From NCBI RefSeq assembly GCF_014202825.1, contig NZ_JACHHP010000003.1:146229-210228 (forward strand): a DNA stretch of 64,000 nt, read 5' to 3'. The notes under the pieces were generated by a model. It saw only the letters and a program-made list of their open reading frames with translations, did no database searches and had not been told where the DNA came from. Position 1 is the stretch's first letter. Each line of letters opens with the position of its first letter. Source of the DNA: Chiayiivirga flava. Its GTDB lineage: Bacteria; Pseudomonadota; Gammaproteobacteria; Xanthomonadales; Xanthomonadaceae. Both the position numbers and the translations under genes were made by a program. Positions 18,843 to 26,451 of this stretch are shown here, in pieces.

Positions 18843-18993
18843 TTATCGCCACCTGCCACGGGGCCGCGGTGGGAAACACAATCCCGAACCCGGTCCTTGT
18901 GCCGCGCCGCCGCCGTCCCGACAGCTCCGACACGGAGCCGTCCCACCGCACGCATCCCGCGTGCGGCACGTGTCTCCCACCAGGATGCCGACC

Positions 18994-19500
18994 ATGACCG
19001 TTTCGATCTCCCGCCTCACCGTTCCCGCCTATACCCGCGGCCTGCGCGTCCTCTCGCGCTACCTCGACAAGGCGATCGAATTCTCCGCCGCCAACCCGTC
19101 CGCCCCCGCGCTGATCGACGCGCGCCTCGCACCGGACATGCTGACCCTCGCAGGCCAGGTCCAGCGCGCCAGCGACACCTCGAAACTCGCCATCGCGCGC
19201 CTGCTCGGCAGCGAGGCGCCGAAGTTCGACGACAACGAAACCACGCTCGAGCAACTGCGCGACCGCGTCGCCAAAACGCTCGCCTACATCGAAACGGCCG
19301 ACAGCGCGGCGCTCGACGCCGCCGCCACGCGCGAAATCAACCTCACCTTCGGCCCGACCAAACACACCTTCGCCGGCGAAGACTTCGTCACCACGTTCGC
19401 GCTCCCGAACTTCTACTTCCACCTCGCCATCGCCCACGGCATCCTCCGCCACGCGGGCGTCGCGATCGGCAAGCTCGACTACCTCGGTGCAGCGGGTTGA
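18994..19500 (+). CDS. DUF1993-like protein
   Basis: A 168-residue cytosolic protein. The start is ATG 18994, with CAGGA about eight bases before; an in-frame ATG at 18985 would add three residues. The pattern GLRVLSRYLDKAIEFSAANP near the N-terminus and LPNFYFHLAIAHGILRHAGV near the C-terminus match the DUF1993 family, which has a DinB-like four-helix-bundle character; the role is unknown. It is followed 20 bases later by a strong intrinsic terminator, so it ends a transcription unit. Confidence 0.85.
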   Translation: MTVSISRLTVPAYTRGLRVLSRYLDKAIEFSAANPSAPALIDARLAPDMLTLAGQVQRASDTSKLAIARLLGSEAPKFDDNETTLEQLRDRVAKTLAYIETADSAALDAAATREINLTFGPTKHTFAGEDFVTTFALPNFYFHLAIAHGILRHAGVAIGKLDYLGAAG

Positions 19501-19521
19501 CGCGGCTGTTTCGCAGACAAC

Positions 19522-19551
19522 AAAAAAGCCCGCATCGTTGCGGGCTTTTTT
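19522..19551 (+). terminator. Intrinsic terminator after the DUF1993-like gene
   Basis: AAAAAAGCCCGCA, loop TCGT, then TGCGGGCTTTTTT: a strong GC stem extended by A/U pairs with a U-tract. The A-run on the other side makes it possibly bidirectional. It marks the left edge of the accessory stretch. Confidence 0.9.
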
Positions 19552-19784
19552 GTCCAAAGGGAGTTGGATGCCGCGCGCCAGTTCTTGCCAATACAGGCGC
19601 TATAGCCGACCGCTAATTGAGCGGTGCGAGTCCGCGTTTACCGTCCAAGAGAGGCCACTGAATCGCTCGAACGTTGCATTGGTTCACATTGTTCGATTGC
19701 GGAACGTGGGAGAAACCGCGCTCTCGCGGCACCTCTTGGCGAGCGCCGCATACACCAACGACAACGGCGTCCTTGGGGGATCGA

Positions 19785-20255
19785 GTGGGCCTGAGTTTTC
19801 GAAAAAGCGTGAAGCTGGGCGGCGGCTTGCGCCTCAACTTTTCCTCGTCGGGCGTGTCCCTGAGTGCTGGCATTCCAGGATTGCGCTTCGGGGTTGGGCC
19901 CCGCGGTTTCCGCGTGAGTGCTTCTGCCGGCGGCTTTCGCTACTCCGCGACGGCGCCGTTCGAACGGCGCGGAACCAGTAGCCGCAGTGGGTCGATCGAG
20001 TCTCAGGCCTCGCAACTGCCGAGTGCGGCCACGGGCGCGCCGGTCGCAATGACCGACATCCGCACCGAAAACATGCACGCGTTGGTCGACAGCTCCTCCG
20101 CAGAGTTTGTAGAGGAAATTCGGCGGCGCAACGCACGTCCCCGACTCTGGATTTGGGTGCCGTGGCTCGGATTGGTGGCGATGTGCGCAGTGGTCCACTT
20201 TGCATTGCCCCCATGGGCGTTGGGGGTGTGTCACTGGCTGCCGTTGGCGCTCTGA
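19785..20255 (+). CDS. DUF4236 protein, N-terminal part (frameshifted gene)
   Basis: GTG 19785 follows GGGGGA at good spacing and begins directly with the DUF4236 module: GLSFRKSVKLGGGLRLNFSS and GIPGLRFGVGPRGFRVSASA (residues 2-50). A polar linker follows, then a hydrophobic segment (LWIWVPWLGLVAMCAVVHFALPPW without its reading continuing correctly). This frame stops at 20255, while the rest of the protein continues one base back in the frame of the next entry. Restoring one G in the run GGGGG at 20221-20226 would join the two. It may be a pseudogene, a sequencing error or programmed slippage. The family's function is unknown. Confidence 0.7.
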   Translation: MGLSFRKSVKLGGGLRLNFSSSGVSLSAGIPGLRFGVGPRGFRVSASAGGFRYSATAPFERRGTSSRSGSIESQASQLPSAATGAPVAMTDIRTENMHALVDSSSAEFVEEIRRRNARPRLWIWVPWLGLVAMCAVVHFALPPWALGVCHWLPLAL

Positions 20256-20875
20256 CCGCTTGGGCTTACCAGAGTGACAGGTGGCGCAAGACCACCGTGC
20301 TCTTCTACGACTTGGCTGAGAATGCGCTTGCAAATTACGAGCGACTCGTCGCGGCCGCAGACGCCGTCGGGGCGTGCACGAAAAAATGGCGCATCGACGC
20401 CCAGGGTCGCGTGTCGGATCCCAAATACCACGCTGGCGCAGGACACTTGGTCAAGCGGAGCGCCACGTTTTTTGACCGACACCACGCGTTTCCCTATCTG
20501 GCGCTGAACGTGGATGCCCCCATGGCGCGCTCGGACAGCGCCCTCTTCGTCTTCTTGCCCGACCGCCTCTTGGTAAAGGAACGAGGGGTCATCGGTGCGG
20601 TGAGCTACGAGAATCTTCGCGCCTCCGCACGCGATGGGCGCTTCATCGAAGAGGAATCGGTTCCCTCAGATGCCCAAGTTGTCGGTCGAACATGGCGCTA
20701 CGTCAACAAGCGCGGCGGTCCGGATCGTCGCTTCAAGTACAACCGACAATTGCCGGTTTGCGCATACAACGAGTTGGATCTGGAAAGCGATTCAGGACTC
20801 CGCGCGCGGTTTTCACTGTCGCGCGCTGGGGCAGCGCAGGCGCTGTCGGCGTGGCTGAACAGCCAGCGCGCATGA
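20213..20875 (+). CDS. DUF4236-associated C-terminal part (frameshifted gene)
   Basis: This is the continuation of the preceding gene in the -1 frame. It begins with the second half of a membrane hairpin (GGVSLAAVGALTAWAYQSDRWRK). A soluble domain follows, with LFVFLPDRLLVKERGVIGAVSYENL, VVGRTWRYVNKRGGPDRRF and LPVCAYNELDLESDSGL. I recall this arrangement (DUF4236 module, transmembrane hairpin, domain with VNKxGGPDRRF) from full-length proteins, which supports one original gene of about 360 residues. ATG 20213 is the only ATG near the junction and has no ribosome binding site, so independent translation is unlikely. Role unknown. Confidence 0.6.
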   Translation: MGVGGVSLAAVGALTAWAYQSDRWRKTTVLFYDLAENALANYERLVAAADAVGACTKKWRIDAQGRVSDPKYHAGAGHLVKRSATFFDRHHAFPYLALNVDAPMARSDSALFVFLPDRLLVKERGVIGAVSYENLRASARDGRFIEEESVPSDAQVVGRTWRYVNKRGGPDRRFKYNRQLPVCAYNELDLESDSGLRARFSLSRAGAAQALSAWLNSQRA

Positions 20876-21340
20876 AAGCGGGCGGAGCGCTCGCGCCGAT
20901 CGACTCGTGCGAGGCGTGGGCCGGTAGCATCGATTTCGATTTATTGGAAGCATATGCGTGTCCTCTGACCAGATAGGACCGCCACTGCGAGGCCACTCGC
21001 AAAGTGGCGAACGGTACTCGATTGGCGTGCCGGCCAGAGGACCGGTGAGCCTTGCGCCTCTCGCGCACCGCCCGCTGGGAACGGCGAGCAGGCCTTCCGA
21101 ATGCCGGGCATGAAAACGCGCCAAGACGATAGGCGCGTTATGCGCCTTGTGACTCGGGACGCTAATCGCGGCCGCAGGTTTGGCTGCAACGCGGGCGTTA
21201 TGTCCATGCATCGATCTCAGTGTCAACGCGAAAACGTGAAGTGCGAGCATTTGCCCCCGTCCACGTTACGCGCCGATCGTGGACGGTGAGAGTTTTAGCT
21301 TAGGCGTGGCAGCATTGCAGACACAGAACGAGGGGCCGCT
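20876..21340. other. Intergenic region with short palindromes
   Basis: About 465 bases lie between the DUF4236 remnant and the two-gene cassette. It contains small hairpins: AGGCGC-GTTAT-GCGCCT at 21131-21147 and AACGC-GG-GCGTT at 21188-21199. No convincing gene is present; open frames on either strand here lack ribosome binding sites and protein-like composition. The cassette promoter is presumably just upstream of 21341, where the sequence becomes richer in A and T (gagagttttagcttagg). Confidence 0.4.
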
Positions 21341-22309
21341 GTGAAGAAGAACCAACGATCGATCAGATTCTTAGAGTTGAGGCTTGACCATGGCACCGAT
21401 GCCAAGCACAAGCAGCAATGGGATCTGCGGGCAATGGCGCTCGACGCCGCGAACAACAACTACTATGCCAGAGCGCCACGAGAGGGGGCCGCTCGATCAG
21501 TACGTATAAGGCACTCCGCGCTATTTGATTATTCAGATCAGCCTTTCTTGGCCATCTTGCTTGTCCTGGCAGATGCCGAAGGCGTCAACGCAACCTACGA
21601 GAATATTCAGACGGGCGAGGCGAAAACTTTTGAGAAGGGCATCGACGAAGGAAATCGATCTGAAGCGCACCTTGTAGTTGCGCTCACACCAGAGATGAAG
21701 GGAACGAAACAGATCTACGCCGCAGCGCTGGAGGAATGTCCAGGGCTCACGCCGTCCCAGATCTATCCGCGGATGCAAACCGCGATCGCGGGCGCTGGCA
21801 AACGAAGTCAGGAAGTGCAGGGTGTTGTGTATGAATGGCGGCCGATTTTCGAGATCGACGGCTTAATGTCTCGTTCGCTTCTCACGGAAATCTCGTCGGG
21901 GCGGTTGCAGTCTTTCAGTCTCGTGCGAGAGTTCGACCAAAACAACGGGCTCGATGAGCCCAAGAGCCTCTCGAGACGGAGACTTGAGCTTCAACTTGAG
22001 ATTCAAGAGCAGCCCGAGGGTAAGGTCGAGAAGGTCCTAGAACTGCTCCGAGGCGCGAAGAAAATTGCAGGCGAAGATCAGTTTGATAGCATGCGGATCG
22101 TCTATCAACAGCAGGGCGATAAACGTCCAAAGTCGGCAACGATCGATTTAGAGAAAGAAGATGTTGACGATGATGCATTCGAAAAATTTATTTCGCGCAC
22201 TCGAACACTCAAGCTGGATGAGCCGATGCACCACAATCATACTGAGGTGCAAATAGATTTTTGCAAACTCCTAGCGAAGAAGTTGATAGACGAAAAAACT
22301 GGGGAATGA
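21341..22309 (+). CDS. Unrecognised soluble protein, first gene of an accessory pair
   Basis: A 322-residue cytosolic protein starting at GTG 21341, preceded by GAGGGG. I do not recognise its family. No signal peptide or membrane segment is present. Residues 50-120 look like a mixed alpha/beta core (RSVRIRHSALFDYSDQPFLA, then LLVLADAEGVNATYENIQTG, then EAHLVVALTPEMKGTKQIYA). Residues 200-320 are charged and helical, with Lys/Glu-rich stretches and an acidic DVDDDAFEKF. Base composition is visibly lower in GC than the neighbours, suggesting recent acquisition. It is separated by one base from the membrane-protein gene and so surely co-translated with it. It could be the sensor or effector of a host-defence pair, which is inference only. 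Confidence 0.8.
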   Translation: MKKNQRSIRFLELRLDHGTDAKHKQQWDLRAMALDAANNNYYARAPREGAARSVRIRHSALFDYSDQPFLAILLVLADAEGVNATYENIQTGEAKTFEKGIDEGNRSEAHLVVALTPEMKGTKQIYAAALEECPGLTPSQIYPRMQTAIAGAGKRSQEVQGVVYEWRPIFEIDGLMSRSLLTEISSGRLQSFSLVREFDQNNGLDEPKSLSRRRLELQLEIQEQPEGKVEKVLELLRGAKKIAGEDQFDSMRIVYQQQGDKRPKSATIDLEKEDVDDDAFEKFISRTRTLKLDEPMHHNHTEVQIDFCKLLAKKLIDEKTGE

Positions 22310-22310
22310 T

Positions 22311-22856
22311 ATGAAGCTCTTGGGGCAGCTCTTGACACCTGCGTCATATCTCCGTGTTCGCAGCGACTCCGTCGATAAGATGCTGCTGGACTACGTGCTA
22401 CCAGGCGCGGCGACTTTGATCTTCAGCGTCGCTGTGTTTCAGGTGCCTGAGCTTTTGCGGCTCAACGACGCCGGGGGGCTTGTAACGAAGGTTGGCGGGT
22501 TGCTGCAGGTTCTCGTCGGCTTCTACGTAGCGTCACTCGCTGGTGTTGCGACATTTCCTTCGCGATCGCTTAGACAAGACGCGGCGGGGCTCAGGCTGGA
22601 CGGCCAGCCGATCAGACGGCGCAAATTTCTCGCTGCCATCTTTGGCTACTTGGCATTTCTCAGCCTGCTTCTCTTCCTTGCCGGAATTTTCTGGCCGATC
22701 GCTTCGTTCATGGTAGCGAAAATTTCCAATGCCGAGACGCGTTTTTTTCTGCACGCCATCGGTGTGATCGTCTATCTGTTTGGTTTCTGGCAACTCGTGT
22801 TCATCACGTTATTTGGGCTCCACTATTTGGTCGATCGAATGCACCGCGCTGACTAG
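22311..22856 (+). CDS. Four-helix membrane protein, second gene of an accessory pair
   Basis: A 181-residue inner-membrane protein. GGGGA precedes ATG 22311, and the stop of the upstream gene is one base away. Four hydrophobic segments are visible: about 26-46 (YVLPGAATLIFSVAVFQV), 62-84 (GLLQVLVGFYVASLAGVATF), 104-132 and 144-176. A cytosolic loop of charged residues (RQDAAGLRLDGQPIRRRKF) lies between the second and third. I do not recognise the family. Size and topology are comparable to membrane partners in two-component phage-defence modules such as KwaA of Kiwa, but I see no sequence-level reason to call it that. No further gene follows before the tRNA. Confidence 0.78.
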   Translation: MKLLGQLLTPASYLRVRSDSVDKMLLDYVLPGAATLIFSVAVFQVPELLRLNDAGGLVTKVGGLLQVLVGFYVASLAGVATFPSRSLRQDAAGLRLDGQPIRRRKFLAAIFGYLAFLSLLLFLAGIFWPIASFMVAKISNAETRFFLHAIGVIVYLFGFWQLVFITLFGLHYLVDRMHRAD

Positions 22857-23270
22857 CCCCAGCCTCTAGCCGGCAGTCATGGAAGACCGTGTTGTGCGTG
22901 TCCTGCAACGACTTCTTCGACAGGAACGGAACGAAGATGTTGCTTGGAGCGAATGGGGTTGGCGCGGAGGCTTCGCCTACGATGGGAGCGCGCGGTCGAG
23001 CAGGCTGAACCCGGTTGCGGCGCCCTGAATGCATGCTCGGGCAGTCCGGCCAGAAGTTCGATATCACGTGGCGCCAGCACTAGATTGCAAGGAATAGAAT
23101 TATCAGACATCACATTTTCATTCGCTAGGAGATCAGGCGCCGCGTGCAAAGCCACGGCATCTCCGGTGCGCGATCGTTACCGCTCGGCTCTGCCTATGCG
23201 ACCCATCGCGCTGTGTGGCGCTTGAACAACTGCTGTCCGGATGGCGTCTGAGAGCATCGGACGAAATAAA
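22857..23270. other. Intergenic region between the accessory pair and the tRNA terminator
   Basis: About 410 bases without a supportable gene. A minus-strand open frame (22877-23155, internal start MSDNSIPCNLVLAPRDIELL) has a partly protein-like beginning but no ribosome binding site and a random-looking end; it may be a gene remnant. No repeats or integrase fragment were seen. Confidence 0.35.
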
Positions 23271-23299
23271 ACAAAAAGCCCACATTTCTGCGGACTTTT
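23271..23299 (-). terminator. Intrinsic terminator of tRNA-Leu
   Basis: On the minus strand the stem GTCCGCA / TGTGGGC (two G-T pairs), loop GAAA, is followed by TTTTTGT. It lies 34 bases beyond the tRNA 3' end. Its sequence resembles the terminator at 19522-19551 at the other edge of the accessory stretch. Confidence 0.75.
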
Positions 23300-23332
23300 G
23301 TGGTCTTGCGCGGATTGCATCGCGAAACCCTG

Positions 23333-23418
23333 TGGTACCGGTGAGAGGACTCGAACCTCCACTCCATCGCTGGAAGCGGATTTTGAGTCCGCCGCGTCTA
23401 CCATTCCGCCACACCGGC
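23333..23418 (-). tRNA. tRNA-Leu (anticodon CAA)
   Basis: An 86-base tRNA including the encoded CCA. The acceptor is GCCGGTG pairing with CACCGGT (terminal G-U). The D-arm region reads TGGCGGAATGGTAGACGC. The anticodon stem GCGGA / TCCGC encloses loop CTCAAAA with anticodon CAA (reads UUG). There is a long class-II variable arm (TTCCAGCGATGGAGT), and the T-arm is GGAGG-TTCGAGT-CCTCT, followed by ACCA. The long variable arm and the anticodon make leucine secure. Confidence 0.97.
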
Positions 23419-23433
23419 ACAGGCAGGCGCGGA

Positions 23434-23461
23434 AGTATAGGGCAAAGCGCTCGCGGCGCAA
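23434..23461 (-). promoter_or_regulatory. Sigma70-type promoter of tRNA-Leu
   Basis: On the minus strand TTGCGC (-35, 23456-23461) and TATACT (-10, 23434-23439) are separated by 16 bases. The -10 box ends about 15 bases upstream of the mature tRNA 5' end, a normal distance. Confidence 0.6.
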
Positions 23462-23480
23462 TGCGCGCGGGTGTGCGGGG

Positions 23481-24053
23481 TCAGCGGTCGAGGCCGAGGT
23501 GGCGGGTTTCGCGTTCGAACCAGCCGTCGGCGCGCGGCTGGAACACCGAGCAGGCCTTCATCGTGCCCTTGTAGATGTGCAGCGAGACGGCGATGGCGTC
23601 CGCGCTCGGGTTGCGGATGGTGTGGTACTCGTGCGGCGGGATCAGGCTGCCGGCCGAGCCGGTGCCGGCCTGCATCGAGCCGGCGGCGGCGAAGCGGGCG
23701 CGGTCGTCGGTGCTTTCGAGCAGCTGGTACTGGGTGATTTCCAGCGCGCCGTGCCACACGCCTTCCACGCACCACATGCCGCAGTGGTCGTGGATCTGCG
23801 TGCCCTGGCCGGGGCCCCAGGTCATCGCCACCACGCTGTAGCCGTGCGTGTCGCTGCTGTAGAGCTCGCGGCGGGCGTAGTGGTCGCCCACGGGTTCGTA
23901 GATGTAGTCCGGCAGGCGCACGTCGCGGTCGCGGATCATCGCGCACAGGGTGTCGCGCAGGCTATGCGCGATGGCGTGTTCGTCGGGCAGGGCGACCGCG
24001 GCATCGATGGCGGCGATGAGCTTGTCGGCGCCGGGAAAGGCGGGCGTGGCCAT
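23481..24053 (-). CDS. Cysteine dioxygenase
   Basis: A 190-residue cytosolic iron enzyme that oxidises L-cysteine to cysteine sulfinate. The cupin metal ligands are visible: H88 and H90 in QIHDHCGMWCVEG, and H144 in HEYHTIRN (matching the HRVEN-type third ligand of the family). Length fits bacterial type I enzymes. It is the last gene after metX, 62 bases downstream and on the same strand, so sulfur amino acid metabolism is a shared theme. ATG 24053 has no strong ribosome binding site. It may also act on a related thiol such as 3-mercaptopropionate, which cannot be settled here. Confidence 0.92.
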   Translation of the reverse strand: MATPAFPGADKLIAAIDAAVALPDEHAIAHSLRDTLCAMIRDRDVRLPDYIYEPVGDHYARRELYSSDTHGYSVVAMTWGPGQGTQIHDHCGMWCVEGVWHGALEITQYQLLESTDDRARFAAAGSMQAGTGSAGSLIPPHEYHTIRNPSADAIAVSLHIYKGTMKACSVFQPRADGWFERETRHLGLDR

Positions 24054-24115
24054 GGCGTGGTCGGTCGAAGCGGGAGAGGCAGCGATTCTACCGTCGCAGC
24101 GGCCTCGCGGCGACG

Positions 24116-25228
24116 TCAGAGCCGTGCGAGGAAGCCTGCGACGGCCGGTGCGAAGCGCTCGATGTCCACCAGGAACGCGTCGTGTCCCTGCGGCGACGGC
24201 AGCGCGAGGCAGTGTGCGTCGGCGCCGCCCGCGGCGAGCCCGCCGGCGATCTGCTCCTGCTGCTGCAGCGGAAACAGGATATCGGTAGCCACGCCGATGG
24301 CCAGCGTGCGTTCCACGCGCAGCGTGGCGAGGCCGGCGAGGATGTCGCCGCCGCCGACTTCGGCGAGGTCGAACCAGTCCATCGAGCGGCTGAGGTAGAG
24401 GTAGCAGTTGGGGTCGAACTGGCGCACGAAACGTCGCGCGTGGCCTTCGAGGTAGGACTCGACCTCGAATTCCAGCCCGAACGGATCGTCCTCGCGGCGT
24501 TCGCTGTCGAGCCGCACGCGGCCGAAGCGGCCGTGCCACTCGAGCGCGGAGCGGTACGTGACCACGCCGAGCTTGCGCGCGATGCGCATGCCGGCGTCCG
24601 GATAGTGCGTTTCGTCGTACCTGCCGAGGTTCCAGTGCGGGTCCAGGCGGATCGCCTCGCGCTGCAGCGAGCGGATGGCGATCGAGAACGGCAATGCCTG
24701 CGCCGCGCCGGACACATTGATGTGGCCGCGCGCGCCGTGCGGAAACTGCTGGATGTACGACAGTGCCGACATGCCGCCCATCGAACAGCCGATCACGCAC
24801 GCGAGACGTTCGATGCCGAGCGCATCCACCACCGCGTGCGCGGCGCGGGCCACGTCCTCGATCGAAAGATCCGGGAACGCGAGGCGGTACTGTTCGCCGG
24901 TGGCAGGATCGATCGACGCGGCACCGGTGGAGCCCTTGCAGCTGCCGAGCGAGTTCACGCAGATGACGAACCAGCGCGTGGTGTCGATGGCCTTGCCGGG
25001 GCCCAGCATCGCTTCCCACCAGCCGGGTTCGGGATTGCCGTCGTTCGACGCAGCATGCGCATTGGGCGACAGGCCGGTGAGGATCAGCACGGCGTTGTCC
25101 GCGCCGGGCGCAAGCGTGCCCCAAGTTTCGTACGCGACGCGCGCGCCGTGCAACGCGCCGCCGCGTTTCATCGCGAACGGCAAGGGCAGGGCGCAGTAGC
25201 GGGTGCCGGGCGGCGCGAATTCGGTCAT
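24116..25228 (-). CDS. metX: MetX-type homoserine/serine O-acyltransferase
   Basis: A 370-residue alpha/beta-hydrolase acyltransferase that activates L-homoserine (or L-serine) with an acyl-CoA for sulfur assimilation. The catalytic triad is S149 in GCSMGG, D316 in VATDILFP and H349 in PQGHDAF. The N-terminal GLSPNAHAASN and GPGKAIDT segments fit the family. In Xanthomonadales, MetX-like enzymes have been reported to use succinyl-CoA and some act on serine, so acyl donor and acceptor are left open. Its ATG overlaps the stop of ccmI (ATGA), so it is translationally coupled to the cytochrome maturation operon, an unusual partner. Cysteine dioxygenase follows. Confidence 0.92.
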   Translation of the reverse strand: MTEFAPPGTRYCALPLPFAMKRGGALHGARVAYETWGTLAPGADNAVLILTGLSPNAHAASNDGNPEPGWWEAMLGPGKAIDTTRWFVICVNSLGSCKGSTGAASIDPATGEQYRLAFPDLSIEDVARAAHAVVDALGIERLACVIGCSMGGMSALSYIQQFPHGARGHINVSGAAQALPFSIAIRSLQREAIRLDPHWNLGRYDETHYPDAGMRIARKLGVVTYRSALEWHGRFGRVRLDSERREDDPFGLEFEVESYLEGHARRFVRQFDPNCYLYLSRSMDWFDLAEVGGGDILAGLATLRVERTLAIGVATDILFPLQQQEQIAGGLAAGGADAHCLALPSPQGHDAFLVDIERFAPAVAGFLARL

Positions 25229-26451
25229 GGGACGACGCGGTCGATGGTGAGCACGACGGGTTCGCTGCGCGTGTTGGCGATCGGTTCGGAGAGCGTTTCC
25301 AGATCGCCCGATTGCGCAATAGCGTTGCCCGATGTCGAGATGCGCGCGCCGACGACCACCTGCGGCATCGACGAAAGCGTCATCGACGGCATCATGCTGG
25401 TGCTGTCGTCGAGCGTGACGGTGACCGGAAGCGTCGTGGCGTCCAGGCGCTGGATCGCGAGCGGCATGCGCGGCCCCTGCGCGGCGCGTGCGAACACGAA
25501 CAGCACGTCGCCGGCGGCGATGCGCTCCTTCAGTGCCGGCGCGATGTCGACGGTGACGGTGAGGCGTGCGGCGGCGCTTGTCGCGGTGTCCGACGGCGGC
25601 GTGGCGGGCGGTTGCGTCGGCGTGGACGCGGCCGGGTCGAGCGGCGGCAGGTTCGCGCGCGAACGCGCAGCGTCGATGCGTGCGATGAGCGCGGCGCGCG
25701 GCGACGCATCGGCCGGCAGCAGTGTCAGCAGGCGTTCCCATGTGGCCGCCGCGGCGGCGTGCTCGTCGCGCTGGAACTGGCTGGCGCCGAGCAGCCACAG
25801 TCCGCGCTGGCTGTCGGGTTGCAGCGCGAGGGCCTTCTGCAGCAGCGCGAGCGGTTCGCCTTCGAAGCGGCGCGTGTCGGAGGCGAGCACCAGCGCTTCG
25901 GCGTAGTCGATGAGCACGTTCGGGTCGTCGGGCGCGAGACGGTAGGCGTTGGCGAGCGCGTCGCGTGCGGGTGCGAAGCGTTCCATCGTCTTGTACGCGC
26001 GGCCGAGCAGCAGCCAGCCGTCGAGATCGTCCGGCTGCTGCTTCAGGCGCTCGGCGAGGCCGGCGACGGCGGCGTCCATGTCGGGTGCGTCGTCGGGTGG
26101 TTGCTGCTGGCCCGCGAGTGCGGCGTTCATGGCTGCTGCGGTCGCGCTCTGCGTGCCGGCATCGAGCGCGCGCGGATCGCCGACCACGCGATAGCCGAGC
26201 ACGGCAAGAAACGGAAGCAGCACTGCAATGGCGACGATCAGCGCGCGCGGGGCGCTGGCGGCGGCGGGCGGCGGCGGCAGCGCGGCGAGCTTGGCCCCGT
26301 ATTCGTCGGCATCGATGACGCCGGCGCGGTGCGCCTGCAGCAGCGCGTCGCGCCGTTTTGCGTCCGTGCGCGTGCCGCGCAACAGCGGCAGCAGCACGCA
26401 TGCCATCGCTGCGCCGAGCATCAGCGCGCCCGCGATCCAGAACATCGGCAT
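25225..26451 (-). CDS. ccmI: Cytochrome c maturation protein CcmI
   Basis: A 408-residue inner-membrane chaperone that delivers apocytochrome c to the heme lyase complex. Helix one is at the very N-terminus (MFWIAGALMLGAAMACVLLP), followed by a short leucine-zipper-like loop and helix two at about 70-90 (ALIVAIAVLLPFLAVLGYRV). Periplasmic TPR repeats follow at about 130-270, and the C-terminal beta domain begins with RLTVTVDIAPALKERIAAGD. The start codon shares one base with the ccmH stop (TGATG). An in-frame ATG six bases earlier is possible. The end overlaps metX by four bases. Confidence 0.92.
   Translation of the reverse strand: MPMFWIAGALMLGAAMACVLLPLLRGTRTDAKRRDALLQAHRAGVIDADEYGAKLAALPPPPAAASAPRALIVAIAVLLPFLAVLGYRVVGDPRALDAGTQSATAAAMNAALAGQQQPPDDAPDMDAAVAGLAERLKQQPDDLDGWLLLGRAYKTMERFAPARDALANAYRLAPDDPNVLIDYAEALVLASDTRRFEGEPLALLQKALALQPDSQRGLWLLGASQFQRDEHAAAAATWERLLTLLPADASPRAALIARIDAARSRANLPPLDPAASTPTQPPATPPSDTATSAAARLTVTVDIAPALKERIAAGDVLFVFARAAQGPRMPLAIQRLDATTLPVTVTLDDSTSMMPSMTLSSMPQVVVGARISTSGNAIAQSGDLETLSEPIANTRSEPVVLTIDRVVP

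Noticed and set aside
20215-20230. Canonical -1 programmed frameshift heptamer in the DUF4236 gene
   Set aside because: The G-run is not in an X-XXY-YYZ arrangement in the correct phase. Simple base loss or slippage is more likely, so the event is reported as a frameshift of unknown cause.
21041-21050. Copy of the tRNA-Leu end (ACCGGTGAG) as an attachment-site duplicate
   Set aside because: Only nine bases match; this is expected by chance in GC-rich DNA.
21120-21205. Possible integron attC site (two GCGTTAT boxes near an accessory gene)
   Set aside because: The boxes do not match the GTTRRRY core, no complementary left core was found, and no repeat of the element follows the next genes. 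No integrase is visible.
20813-21250. Minus-strand open frame of 145 codons in the accessory spacer
   Set aside because: It overlaps the end of the DUF4236 remnant, has random-looking composition and no ribosome binding site.
22877-23155. Small minus-strand gene beginning MSDNSIPCNLVLAPRDIELL
   Set aside because: No ribosome binding site, and the second half is Arg/Ser-rich without protein-like pattern. At best a remnant, so it is mentioned only in the intergenic entry.
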